The notes under the pieces: generated by a model | What the model was told of the DNA's origin: nothing | Seen by the model: only the letters and a program-made list of their open reading frames with translations | Database searches by the model: none | From: an uncultured Paraburkholderia sp. | GTDB lineage: Bacteria; Pseudomonadota; Gammaproteobacteria; Burkholderiales; Burkholderiaceae | Length of the DNA: 64,000 nt | Assembly (NCBI GenBank): GCA_940746715.1 | Contig: CALNWN010000002.1 | Location: 1 to 64,000 of the forward strand | Direction: 5' to 3' | Shown: one piece after another, positions 1-9,353 of the stretch | Layout of the letters: each line of letters starts with the position of its first letter | Numbering within the stretch: position 1 is the first letter of the stretch | Made by a program: the position numbers and the translations under genes

Positions 1-160
1 GCAAATCCCATCAGGGACAGCGGGCAAGCAATGCTCGCATCAAAAGTCCGGATGTACGGGAGCAATCTTCCTCTTCATGTCGTCGTGAACTGAGAGCTTG
101 TGCAAACAGGGGGCGTCCATGTACGCCCGATGCCCGTGCGTGCGCGCTGGCCGGCGCCGG

Positions 161-916
161 TCAGCGGGCGTCATCGGTTGATCGGGTTGGAGGCTGCATG
201 CCGTCTTGCGCGCGTGAAGATGCCGGCGCTTTCAATGCGGGCGCGGGATGCAAGCCGCCGCCTCTGAGAATGAGGACGCGGTCGGCAACGGCTGCAGCGG
301 CCTCGGAGTGGGTGACCATCATCGTGGCCGCACCGGTCGCCTTGCTTTGGGCGCGAAACAGCGTGAGCACGCCATGCGCGGTGTCGGGGTCGAGATTGCC
401 CGTCGGTTCGTCGGCGAGAATCAGGGCGGGGCGATGCACGAGGGCACGCGCGATGGCAACGCGTTGCAGTTCGCCGCCCGACAGTTGCCGCGGGAAATCG
501 TCGCCACGGCCTTCGAGTCCCACGGCCGCGAGCATCTCGAGCGTGGCGGCAACCGGCAATTCATTCAGGAGTAAAGGCAAGGCGACATTTTGCGCAAGCG
601 TCAGATGAGGCAGCACGTGAAAGGCCTGAAACACGAAGCCGAGCTTTTGCCGGCGCAAACGCGTTGCGGCGTTGTCGTCCAGACGCGAGACCGCAGCGCC
701 GCCAATCATCACTTCTCCGCTGTCCGCATGGTCGAGACCGGCAATCAGATTGAGCAGCGTCGATTTGCCGACGCCGGAGTCGCCCATGATCACGACGAAT
801 TCGCCGGGCGCGAGCGTGAAGTCGAGATCCGCCAGCACAATGCGGCCGGCGCCGTATGTCTTACTGAGTCCGCGGCACTCGAGCGCGGGAACGGCACCTT
901 CGTCACGAAACGGCAT
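161..916 (-). CDS. ABC transporter ATP-binding protein (LolD/YbbA type)
   Basis: Nucleotide-binding subunit of an ABC exporter of the LolD/YbbA/MacB class, which works at the inner membrane with an FtsX-like permease. Seen: Walker A GDSGVGKST, signature LSGGELQR, Walker B LILADEP followed by TGNLD (the TGNLD sequence typical of this class), and a switch His in VTHSE. The C-terminal tail is Ala/Pro rich. I place the start at an ATG (914-916); an upstream GTG at 946 would add ten residues. No permease partner is visible: on the minus strand only about 40 bases remain after a possible ATG at 40. The gene looks intact. Substrate unknown. Confidence 0.85.
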   Translation of the reverse strand: MPFRDEGAVPALECRGLSKTYGAGRIVLADLDFTLAPGEFVVIMGDSGVGKSTLLNLIAGLDHADSGEVMIGGAAVSRLDDNAATRLRRQKLGFVFQAFHVLPHLTLAQNVALPLLLNELPVAATLEMLAAVGLEGRGDDFPRQLSGGELQRVAIARALVHRPALILADEPTGNLDPDTAHGVLTLFRAQSKATGAATMMVTHSEAAAAVADRVLILRGGGLHPAPALKAPASSRAQDGMQPPTRSTDDAR

Positions 917-1565
917 GCATGGTCCGCAAGATGTGGCCGAAGCCACCGCGTTTCATTTTCTGCGAAGCGCGCAGCTTTCGGCCTGTTGAGCGCTGAGTAT
1001 ATTCGGCTTCTGTAAGGCGCGTCGGGGCACCGGCACGCCGCGGGAGCGCCACTTTCTGCGCGCGGTTGCCGGAGCGGGACCGTGCATGGGCCGCTCGCCG
1101 CCAGCAAAAAATTTCCGCCGGAATGAAGAAAGGGCGACAGCGGACGCGCAGCAAGACCCCAAAAAGCTGTACCCGCGACCACGCCGCATGCCTCGCATAC
1201 AAAGGCGGAACAAAAACCAGACAAATTTTCTGCTGAACAACCCGCAAAAGACAGCTTTTCGCTGCAATTGCCTGGTACCGCTGCCGGCATTCCGGGCATT
1301 GTGCAGTTGCACATTTAATATATTCCGCAAGGGGCAGAGCCCGCAAAAGTGCATTGACCAGCCCTGTAACGCAATGTTGCGATGCAAAATTATTCTTATC
1401 TTGGTAATCTCCCACCCTTGCCGTTCGACTGCGGGTAAACGTGAACTCCGGCAATCGCGCGTTCACATTCCTCCGCTCAATTAAAAGCCTACATATTCGT
1501 TTCAATGCTTTCCTAATGGAAAGCGTTGGAGCGGCGTTTTGTACCTCAAGCTCCCGACAGCGCCC
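917..1565. other. Long intergenic stretch, no gene recognised
   Basis: About 650 bases between the divergent ABC ATPase and NuoM-like genes. It is less GC-rich than its surroundings, with several A-rich patches near 1105-1260. Short open frames exist on both strands but show no recognisable protein. It may hold divergent promoters or the eroded remains of a gene; I see no convincing site. Confidence 0.4.
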
Positions 1566-3116
1566 ATGCCATTGCCTCTTCTCAGTCTTCTCATCTGGAT
1601 TCCAATCGTCGCCGGCCTGGTGGTATTGCGCGCCGGCTCTGACGCCTCACGCGGTCGGACGCAATGGCTCGCCCTGATCAGCGCGGTCGCGGGCTTTGTG
1701 CCGGTCATTCCGCTCGTGGCGAATTTCCGCAACGACGTGACCTCGATGCAGTTCGTTGAAAACATCAGGTGGTCGCCGACGTTTGACATTGCGCGGCACG
1801 TGGGCGTCGACGGCATTTCGCTCTGGCTCGTCGCCCTGACTGCGCTGACGACGATCATCATCGTGATCGCTTCGTGGGAGTCGATCACCGCGCGAACCGC
1901 GCAGTACTTTGGCGCGTTTCTGATGTTGTCGGGTTTCATGCAAGGCGTCTTCACGTCGCTCGACGGCATGATGTTCTTCGTCTCGTTCGAGGCCACCTTG
2001 ATTCCACTTTACCTGCTGATCGGCACATGGGGGCAATCCAACCGTTCCTACGCCGCGGTGAAGTTCTTCTTCGTATCGTTTCTCGGCTCGCTGATGATGC
2101 TGATGTCGATGCTGTATTTCTACAGTCAGACGCATAGCTTCGACCTAGCGCTGTGGCGCGAAACGCGACTCGACACGATGCCGCAAGTTTTGATCTTTCT
2201 CGGCTTTCTCGCGGCATTTGGCGTGAAAGTGCCGATGTGGCCGCTGCATACGTGGTTGCCCGACGTGCACCTCGATGGACCCACCGGTGGTGCGGCAGTG
2301 ATGATCGGCATGCTGAAGCTCGGCGGCTACGGCCTGCTGCGCTTCGCATTGCCGATCGCACCGCAGGCGAGCCACTTTTTCGCACCGGTGATGATCACGC
2401 TCTCGCTCGTCGCCGTCGTCTACGCAAGCCTGCTCGCGCTCGTGCAGACCGACATGCGCCGCCTGCTTGCCTACTCGACGGTGGCGCACATGGGACTCGT
2501 CACGCTGGGGCTTTTCGTGTTCAACCGTATCGGCTAGGCCGGGGCGATTGTGCAGATGATGTCGTATGGTGTGGTATCGGGCGCCATGCTGTTGTGCACG
2601 GGCATGCTCTACGATCGCACGAAGACTGCAGCCATCGACGGGTACGGTGGCGTTGCGAACACCATGCCGCGTTTCGCCGCATTCGTGATGTTGTTCTCCA
2701 TGGCCAATATCGGTCTGCCCGGTACCTCGGGTTTTGTCGGCGAATTCATGGTGTTGATGGGCGCGATCCGCTTCAACTTCTGGATCGGTGCGATAGCGGC
2801 ATCGATGCTGCTTCTGAGCGCAGCCTATACGTTGTGGATGTATAAGCGCGTGATTTTCGGCGCGGTTGCGAATGCGCGAGTCGCCGCGTTGAAGGATCTC
2901 GGCAAGCGCGAGCTCGTGCTGCTGGGCGCGATGGCGTTGCTCGTGCTCGCAATCGGAGTCGATCCAAAGCCTTTTACCGATGCAATCGATCCGTCCGTGG
3001 GTACGCTGCTCGCGCAATCGGAGCGTTCCACCCGTCCTGCGGAGCCGGCGCCAGCCGATGGCAGTCAGCATCTTCAAGCGGCAACGCCAGCTGCGACTGC
3101 GCACACGCCGGGGTGA
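1566..3116 (+). pseudogene. NuoM-like proton-translocating subunit with in-frame TAG
   Basis: Antiporter-like membrane subunit of the NADH:quinone oxidoreductase family (NuoM/MrpD). Seen: hydrophobic throughout, with typical motifs such as FEATLIPLY, KVPMWPLHTWLPD and RRLLAYSTVAHMG. An in-frame TAG at 2535-2537 falls about two thirds along, where NuoM proteins read roughly G-x-EGA. The same frame continues after it with matching sequence (SMANIGLPGTSGFVGE) to a TGA at 3114. ATG 1566 is preferred over a TTG at 1539. The gene stands alone, without nuoL or nuoN, so it is an orphan copy, not part of the main nuo operon. Functional only if the stop is suppressed or is a sequence error. Confidence 0.8.
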
Positions 3117-3231
3117 GGGCGGCTGCCAACGTGATGCTGCTTCGCGCCCGGTGAAAGCGCGCGCATAATGGACGCGCATGCCAAACGCCGCGCGAAGCGC
3201 GCTTTTCAAGCAGTCACGCAAAGGAGAGCCC

Positions 3232-3624
3232 ATGAGTCAGCAAAAGCCTGTCGAGTACGCTGCAGCGTCGCAAGAAGTGAAAGCGGTCTACGACGACATC
3301 AAGGAGACGCGCCAGGTCGACGACGTCAACAACTTCTGGAAATACATCGCGCAGCATCCGCCGACTCTCGCCCGCACATGGGACAGCCTGAAGGAAGTCA
3401 TGGCGCCGGGCGCGCTCGATCCTCTGGTGAAAGAGCTGCTGTACGTGGCCGTGAGCGTGACGAACAACTGCGGCTATTGCGTCGCGAGCCACACGGCCGC
3501 CGCTCGCCGTGCAGGAATGACCGACGACATGTTCGGCGAGCTGCTTGCCATAGTTGGCATGGCTAACGAAACCAATCGCCTCGCGGTAGGCTATCGGGTC
3601 CCGGTCGACGCAGCGTTCGAATAG
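3232..3624 (+). CDS. AhpD-like / carboxymuconolactone decarboxylase family protein
   Basis: Small all-helical protein of 130 residues in the AhpD/CMD family, members of which are peroxiredoxin-like thiol oxidoreductases or decarboxylases. Seen: the redox motif in NNCGYCVASH (C-x2-C with the downstream His), characteristic of the AhpD branch. The ATG at 3232 follows a strong AAAGGAG, which decides against the ATG at 3178. It sits 115 bases after the NuoM-like gene and converges on the HAD gene. It appears intact. The substrate cannot be read from sequence. Confidence 0.85.
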   Translation: MSQQKPVEYAAASQEVKAVYDDIKETRQVDDVNNFWKYIAQHPPTLARTWDSLKEVMAPGALDPLVKELLYVAVSVTNNCGYCVASHTAAARRAGMTDDMFGELLAIVGMANETNRLAVGYRVPVDAAFE

Positions 3625-3630
3625 CCGGTC

Positions 3631-4320
3631 TCAGGCCGCGCGGCGCCACGCGGACAACACACGGGGCAGGTCCTCCATGTCCCGGAATACCTGAACCACG
3701 CCGGCCGCCCGCAATGCGTCGGCGCTGCTGTGCCCCAGTTCATTCGGACAATAGCCGAACACCGTCGCGCCGGCGGCGACCCCGGCCTTCGCGCCCGTCA
3801 CCGTGTCTTCGACGATGGCGCAGCGAGCCGGTTCGACATTCAGCGCCGCTGCCGCCGCGAGATACAAATCGGGAAACGGCTTGCTGCGCGGCATTTCGTG
3901 GCCGCTAAAGATGCGCCCTTCGAAGCACTCCAGAATGCCCGCCTTGTTCAGTTGCAGTTCCACCTTGATGCGGTCCGCGCCGGACGCGACGGCAATGCGC
4001 CCATTCAAGCCGTCGTGAAGCGAGCGCACAGCGGCAGTGGCACCCGGAATCGCGGTCAGTTCTTTGTCGAGCGCAGCATTGCGGCGCTCACGGAATTGCA
4101 TCAACCAGTCAGTCGTAATCGCAACGCCCGTGCGTGCTTCGATCAACGGCGCTTCGTCCCTCACCGCCTTACCGACGAAAATCCGCATGGTTTCCTCAAC
4201 GCTCAATTGCCAGCCCAGTTCGCCGAGCATCTCGCTGAGCACGCGGTTGGTAATCGGTTCTGAGTCGACGAGTACGCCGTCGCAGTCGAAAAGTACGGCG
4301 TCGAAGGGAAAATCGGCCAT
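3631..4320 (-). CDS. HAD-superfamily hydrolase (phosphoglycolate phosphatase-like)
   Basis: Haloacid dehalogenase phosphohydrolase of 229 residues, the usual length for the beta-phosphoglucomutase/phosphoglycolate phosphatase branch. Seen: motif I DCDGVLVDSE near residue 12 (nucleophile and acid/base Asp), motif II in VASGAD, motif III Lys in SKPFPDLY and motif IV in IVEDTVTGAKAG. A helical cap lies between motifs I and II. It ends seven bases from the convergent AhpD-like gene. Intact. A phosphorylated small metabolite is the likely substrate; which one is unknown. Confidence 0.88.
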   Translation of the reverse strand: MADFPFDAVLFDCDGVLVDSEPITNRVLSEMLGELGWQLSVEETMRIFVGKAVRDEAPLIEARTGVAITTDWLMQFRERRNAALDKELTAIPGATAAVRSLHDGLNGRIAVASGADRIKVELQLNKAGILECFEGRIFSGHEMPRSKPFPDLYLAAAAALNVEPARCAIVEDTVTGAKAGVAAGATVFGYCPNELGHSSADALRAAGVVQVFRDMEDLPRVLSAWRRAA

Positions 4321-4425
4321 CGGGCAGGGTACGGAAAGAGTTCGGGAACCGGCAAGGATACCTCAAGGGACCGCGTGGCGCTGCGCCCGACCCCGTGAGC
4401 GCAGCGCCCTGCTTGTCGCTGAGGC

Positions 4426-5330
4426 TCAGGAGCCGCCTTCGCCATACCCGTCGCTCAGCGTTTTCATGAACGCAATGATGTCCTCAATGTCCTCGTCGGT
4501 CATGGCCGGTTGGTCGCCCGGTTTGCGGTCCAAAGGCGCATCGGAAGTATCCACGTTCGCATGATATTGCGCCGGCAGATCGTTGTACTTCTGCACCTTG
4601 CCCGACGCATCGCGAGGATAGATCTTCTCTGGCGAGGTATTGCGCAGGTTGTAGAAGTTCATCACCTGCTTCAGATCGTGATATACGCCGTTGTGAAAGA
4701 ACACCTTGCGCTGCGCGACATTGCGCAGTGTCGTCGTGAGGAACATGCCGCAATACTGCGTCTCTTTCGCGAGGTCGTGCCGGAACGGGCCGCATACGCC
4801 CCATATCGAAGAACTTCGGGTCCTCGTTCGCGGGAATGGCCGGATTGCGCGGCACGCCAAGCGCCTCGTATTGCGTGTCGGTGAAGACGGGCGGCAGGCC
4901 GTCCTTGCCCGGCTGACTCAGGTGGCAGCCCGCACAGTTGGCCTTGTTCCTGTCGTTGAACAACTGCAGCCCGCGCAGCTCGGCATGCGTGAGCCGGGCT
5001 TTGCCTTCCAGCCAATAGTCATATTTGCTGGTGAATGCATGGAATGACGGATCTTCGATCTGGTAACGCCCCACCGCGAACATCGCTTCGGAAATCAGAA
5101 GACTCGGGTTGGCGACAATCGCCGGCCCAAAGATCTGCTTGAACTGATCGATGTATTTCGTCTGCAGCAGCTTCTGCGCGACGTCTTCCGGCGTCTTGTT
5201 GGCCATTTCCACCGGGTTCGTCAGCGGGCCGATTGCTTGGTCCTGCAAAGTATCGGCACGGCCGTCCCAGAAGAGACCGCCTTGCGGCACCATTGCCGGG
5301 GCGGCAGGCGCGGCGAGCGCTGTCTTTTGC
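4426..5330 (-). pseudogene. Di-haem cytochrome c peroxidase, 5'-truncated and frameshifted
   Basis: Remnant of a periplasmic CcpA/MauG-family di-haem peroxidase. Seen: PQGGLFWDGRADTL and GPLTNPVEM, the haem-binding motif NCAGCH, FDMG, LRNVAQRKVFFHNG and the tail DEDIEDIIAFMKTLSDGYG. The N-terminal part with the first CxxCH haem site is missing; the gene begins abruptly at a junction near 5330 with the upstream phosphoesterase. A one-base insertion in the G run near 4803 shifts the frame inside FDMG-VCGPF. Both lesions point to a dead gene. Confidence 0.82.
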
Positions 5331-6170
5331 GCGCTGCACGCCTGTAGCCTGCGAAGCGAGTTGCATCAGGACGTCGCCCGTGGGGTCGAGGTCGCCGACC
5401 ATCGTGAAGCCGCCGGCCGAGTCGGGAATCGCATTAGCCGACGTGCCGCCCGAAACGATCACACCGTTGTTCTGACCGGAGACGACAGCAAGAGCGCCCG
5501 GGGTCGACGGACCGTACGTGTCGGTGTACGCGTTCTGGTTCATCGCAAAGTGCTGTGCGTAGTTCCACAGCGCCGTGACGGTGTTGCCGTCGAAATACCC
5601 GAGCACCTGGCCTTTGGTCGCGAATGCGCCGGTGCTGCCCGCGATCGTCGAACCGGCTGCCGTGAAGAGCGGGAACGAGTCCATCGCGCCATTGTTGTAG
5701 GCAAGCTGTTCAGCGGCATACGCGTGGTTCTGGCTGGCCGTGTTCGCTTGCGAACGGTCGAGACGGAACGGCATTAGATCCGAAGTGGGCAGGCCGAGAC
5801 CCGCGATCGTCACAGCCCCGACCGTGCAGCCCGCCGTATTCGGCGACGCGGCAAGCGCATTCGGATTCGTCGTGATCAGGTTGTTGTTCGCGAGGTTATT
5901 GACCGTCGGCGTGCCTGCAGCTGCCGTGAATTGCGGCTCGCCCACGGGGTTCGATGCTTGCGGGTAGGTCGCGAAGTAGTGGTCGAACGAGACATTCTCG
6001 CCGAAGATCACGACGACGTGTTTGATCGGCGTAGCGGTGGCAAGCGCGTCTTGCGCGGTCACGGTGGCCGCTGGCGCCGACGACGCGGTCGAACTGACGT
6101 TGTGATTGCCGCATGCGGCGAGCGCCAGCAACGCGGCAAACGGAATAGGTAACAGGGTTCTGCGCAACAT
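5331..6170 (-). pseudogene. Lipoprotein phosphoesterase (acid phosphatase / phospholipase C-like), 3'-truncated
   Basis: Amino-terminal 278 or so residues of an alkaline-phosphatase-fold phosphoesterase (PF04185 family). Seen: a lipoprotein signal peptide starting MLRRTLLPIPF with lipobox LAAC, which fixes the start at 6170; then HVVVIFGENVSFDHYF, the family's metal-site signature, and AYTDTYGPSTPG. After about LMQLASQATGVQ the frame runs into cytochrome c peroxidase sequence in another frame. The C-terminal half was lost in a deletion that joined the two neighbouring genes. A truncated lipoprotein could be made but would lack part of its active site. Confidence 0.82.
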
Positions 6171-6536
6171 GTGATAGGCTCCAGATTCGACTTCGCCGTT
6201 CAGCGCTTCCATTGATGCACGTGTGGAGTTCGCTGGGAAAATTGATTATTGGAAGATGGTGCAATGCCTGTCGCTGCACGCATGCGGCAGTCCCGACAAG
6301 CTGCGCGCATTGAAGCATTCGATGATTAAGATTTAAGGGCGCGCATATTACGTCCGCTCTCGATCTGCATTCAATTGCATAACCATTTCTGACGTTATGC
6401 TGACGTCGTTCCGCGCGCGGGATGGCTCGCACAAGCCGCGCGGCACGACGAATGCTGCTTCAGGCGAACGTATTTCGCAGAGCGCGCGGCCTCGAGCCTG
6501 GCGCGCCGCGACCCGTCATCTTTCGAGGACTTTGCC
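6171..6536. other. Divergent intergenic region
   Basis: About 365 bases separate the divergent phosphoesterase and SDR genes. An AT-rich patch lies near 6310-6400 and probably carries promoters. The short repeat GACGTTATGCTGACGTC sits near 6391-6407. No gene or clear operator is recognised. Confidence 0.35.
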
Positions 6537-7553
6537 ATGACAGTGAAGCTCAAACCGATCGCCCAGCAGGTCATCGTCATTACCGGTGCAACGAGCGGCA
6601 TTGGTCTTGCGACCGCGCGTCTTGCCGCGAGCAGAGGCGCGCGCCTGATGCTGATTGCGCGCGACGAGGAGGCGCTCGGAACACTCGCCACGCAACTCCG
6701 GGACCAAGGCGCGCTCGTCGAATATGCCGTCGCCGACGTTGGTAATGCCGCGCAGCTGCAGGCGGCGACGGATCAGGCCATCACACGTTTTGGCGGATTC
6801 GACACGTGGGTCAACAACGCGGGCGCGTCGATCTTCGGACGTTGCGCGGATGTGCCCATCGACGAGCAGAAGGCGTTGTTCGAGACGAACTTCTGGGGTG
6901 TCGTGCAGGGGTCGATGATTGCGCTTGCGCATCTCAAGCAGCAGGGCGGTGCGCTCATCAATCTCGGCAGCGAGCTGTCCGATATCGTCTTGCCGCTGCA
7001 GGCCGCTTATGTCGCGTCGAAGCATGCCGTGAAGGGCTACACCGACGCGTTGCGCATGGAGTTGATCGAAGAGCGCGCGCCGGTCTCGGTCATGCTGATC
7101 AAACCGTCGGGCATTCATACGCAGTTCGTCGAGCACGCGCGCAATCATCTCGACGTGCAGCCCAAGCTCCCGCCGCCGGTCTATGCACCGGACATTGTCG
7201 CGAAGGCGATTCTGCATGCGGCGAGCACGCCGGTTCGCGATCTCTATGTGGGCGGTGCATCGGCAGCCATGGTGACGTTCGCGCGTCGGGCGCCGAGTCT
7301 CTATGACCGCGTGATGAGCCGCTTCGGCATTTCTTCGCAACGCACGAATGAACCGCCGCGCACGCCGGCCGGCAATCATGGCGCCGATGGCGCATTGCGC
7401 GAGCGTTCGGGGCAAAAGCGCCGGGTGCTGGAGTCCAGTCTCTATACGCAGGCGTCGATGCATCCGCGGCAGACTGCATTGCTCGCTGCCGGCGCGGCGG
7501 CGGTGTGGATGCTCGCGCGTTATGTGAAGTCGTCGCATGTGGGGCGCGTGTGA
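6537..7553 (+). CDS. Short-chain dehydrogenase/reductase with C-terminal extension
   Basis: NAD(P)-dependent SDR of 338 residues. Seen: cofactor motif TGATSGIG near residue 17, NNAG near 90, catalytic Ser in NLGSELS and the YxxxK pair in YVASK. The C-terminus extends some 80 residues beyond a classical SDR and ends in a hydrophobic stretch (ALLAAGAAAVWMLA), suggesting membrane association, as in many Burkholderia SDRs of this type. The ATG is preceded by AGGACTTTGCC, a moderate ribosome site. Intact, transcribed alone. Substrate unknown. Confidence 0.86.
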   Translation: MTVKLKPIAQQVIVITGATSGIGLATARLAASRGARLMLIARDEEALGTLATQLRDQGALVEYAVADVGNAAQLQAATDQAITRFGGFDTWVNNAGASIFGRCADVPIDEQKALFETNFWGVVQGSMIALAHLKQQGGALINLGSELSDIVLPLQAAYVASKHAVKGYTDALRMELIEERAPVSVMLIKPSGIHTQFVEHARNHLDVQPKLPPPVYAPDIVAKAILHAASTPVRDLYVGGASAAMVTFARRAPSLYDRVMSRFGISSQRTNEPPRTPAGNHGADGALRERSGQKRRVLESSLYTQASMHPRQTALLAAGAAAVWMLARYVKSSHVGRV

Positions 7554-7710
7554 GCGGCGTGCCGTGTTCTGCGATTCATATAGCGGGAAAAAGGGAGCGC
7601 CGCGTATGCACAAGAGCAGTGCTGACACACCGCTGATGCGGCGAAGGCGCAACCCTTCGTGGTCCGATGCAATCCGGCAGCAGGTCCGCTACGCTAACCT
7701 GTCGAGCTGC

Positions 7711-8079
7711 TTAGCCTCCTCCGCCGTTGGGCGTTGCAACGGTCAGCTTGTTGGACACCGACTTCACACCGGCCACGTTCTTCGCCGCGTCCTCGGCCTG
7801 GGGAATCTGTGCAGCGTCAGGCACGGTTCCTGTCAACGTGACTGCGCCGCCGCGAGCCCGAACATATACATTCGACACGTCGAAGCCTTGAGTCTTCGAG
7901 AGCGCTTTACGCACGTCGAGACCGAGCTTGCGGTCCGCTTTTTTCACCGTTTTTGTGCGCGAAGTCGTCGACGAGGTCATGCCGGAGTCTGTCGCTTCGC
8001 TCGATTGCGCGTAAGCACTCGACACCGTTGCGAGACACAATGCAATGCCGAGCGCCTTCAAAAGATTGACTGTTTTCAC
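7711..8079 (-). CDS. Secreted BON-domain protein
   Basis: Small periplasmic protein with one BON domain, a phospholipid-binding fold found in OsmY-like stress proteins. Seen: signal peptide KALGIALCLATVSSAYAQ, a Lys/Thr-rich linker, then the BON domain from about VRKAL through GGAVTLTGTVPD to VKSVSNKLTV, and a short glycine tail. I choose a GTG start at 8079 because GGAG lies seven bases upstream and the signal peptide begins there; an upstream ATG at 8121 would add fourteen unlikely residues. Intact, monocistronic. Confidence 0.82.
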   Translation of the reverse strand: MKTVNLLKALGIALCLATVSSAYAQSSEATDSGMTSSTTSRTKTVKKADRKLGLDVRKALSKTQGFDVSNVYVRARGGAVTLTGTVPDAAQIPQAEDAAKNVAGVKSVSNKLTVATPNGGGG

Positions 8080-8443
8080 GGTTCTCCATCCTTGAAAAGT
8101 TATGTCGTTCGTTGCATGCAAGAAACCTCACGCCTGCTCGGCGCGCTTAAACAATAGTCCAGCACGTGCGCTCATGCTGGAAAAACTGGCTATCGCGAGC
8201 ACTCATCTGCTTGAGCGCAGGGCGATCCCTTCAGGCCTGCTAATTGCACCGGTCGGGCCGCCGTGCATGAGCGTCAATCGGTCTGCATAAACGGTCTTTG
8301 CGGGCGTGCAGCAGTACGCGGTTCGCGGTTTGGCATTAAGCTCTGAGCGCGAGCCGTGCGTGGCATCGCGCGGTATCCGCTGCAGTGAACGATGCGTTGC
8401 GAACAACCTGAATGCGATTGCCCAACTTGAGAGGAGTCAGCGC
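8080..8443. other. Divergent intergenic region
   Basis: About 360 bases between the divergent BON and DUF4148-like genes. No gene, repeat or clear operator recognised; it presumably contains both promoters. Confidence 0.35.
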
Positions 8444-8761
8444 ATGAAGCGCATTGCCATCAAACAGATCATGCTCGGCCTTGCAGCGTCGGCGCTGGTA
8501 GCGGGGGGCGTGCCGCTTGCCGCCGCGCAAACCACCACCGACACTGACGCGCAAACTGCTCAGCCCGGCGCGACGGGCACCGCCAAGCCGACCAAGGCCG
8601 AACGCAAAGCGGCACGCAAGCAGGCTCGGGCGAAAAAGAATGCGGAGTTGAAGAAGCTCGAAGATGCGGGCTATCAGCCGTCGCGCAACGACCCTAACTA
8701 TCCGAACGACCTTCAGAAGGCGCAGAAAAAGGCCGGCATCGGCACAGGCGCGAGCCAGTAG
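8444..8761 (+). CDS. Secreted DUF4148-like protein
   Basis: Exported protein of 105 residues. Seen: signal peptide beginning MKRIAIKQIMLGL and ending LAAAQ, a Thr/Gln-rich linker, a strongly basic Lys/Arg/Ala segment (TKAERKAARKQARAKK) and the tail KKLEDAGYQPSRND-YPNDLQKAQ, which resembles the repeat of DUF4148 proteins common in Burkholderia. The ATG follows GAGAGGAG. Intact. Function unknown. Confidence 0.75.
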   Translation: MKRIAIKQIMLGLAASALVAGGVPLAAAQTTTDTDAQTAQPGATGTAKPTKAERKAARKQARAKKNAELKKLEDAGYQPSRNDPNYPNDLQKAQKKAGIGTGASQ

Positions 8762-9264
8762 GATTAACCCGTAATAGTCGGAACCGTGCCGCGCGAGTCG
8801 TGCTGCACGGCGCAAACTTGTCGCCGGATACAGAGCGCCGCTACGAGCCGCGCACGCGCGGCGGATCGCGCCGCCGTTTTATCCGAGTTATGGCGCAGCC
8901 CAATACCCACGCGGCTTCACGCCCCGTGCGCAATGGGATAGATGACGGTAGCGGCAACCGGACGGCCGACCTCCCGATGTGTCGTTGCAGCGCGGGACGC
9001 CACTGCTCATCTTCTCACGCCCGTTTTGCGGCGTGAAACCCTTCATTTGCCTTGGAACGACATCGCCCGGAACCGCACGCCATATCGCCGAAACCCTTGC
9101 CCAGCAAGGCTCCCAGTCGGACGCAACAGCGTGCATGCGACATGGGTGTCGTATTTCCACATGTGGTTGTCGCAAATAGTCGGCTAGGCGTACTTTTTTC
9201 TGGCAACTATGTATGCACAGCGCGGACGGCATCCGCCACGCAGCTTTGCACAAGATCGGAGCAG
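8762..9264. other. Intergenic region upstream of the choline/betaine transporter genes
   Basis: About 500 bases with no convincing gene on either strand. Possible promoter and leader for the proV operon; the structured leader begins at 9265. Confidence 0.35.
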
Positions 9265-9338
9265 GTGCTTTGCGTGAACTCAGGTCGACAGCTTTGCATG
9301 GGACCCGAGTAAGTGCTTCGCACTAACTCGGGTCGACA
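9265..9338 (+). repeat. Two imperfect 26-bp direct repeats in the proV leader
   Basis: Copies at 9265-9290 and 9313-9338 agree at 21 of 26 positions, both starting GTGCTT and ending GGTCGACA. The second copy overlaps a hairpin and lies 15 bases before the proV ATG. The arrangement suggests a duplicated regulatory leader, not a coding repeat. Confidence 0.6.
9303..9333 (+). promoter_or_regulatory. Strong hairpin in the proV 5' leader
   Basis: Arms ACCCGAGTAAGTGC and GCACTAACTCGGGT pair at 13 of 14 positions around a three-base loop TTC. The stem ends just before GACAAAGGAG, the proV ribosome site. There is no T run, so it is not a terminator; it may control mRNA stability or translation, or bind a regulator as DNA. 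Confidence 0.55.
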
Positions 9339-9353
9339 AAGGAGAGCATTTCA

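Noticed and set aside
1..40. Start of an FtsX-type permease partner for the ABC ATPase (minus strand ATG at 38-40)
   Set aside because: Only 13 codons before the window edge, with an in-frame TGA and no good ribosome site.
2535..2537. TAG read as pyrrolysine or programmed read-through
   Set aside because: Many other genes in the window carry stops of all three types, so ordinary mutation is the simpler explanation.
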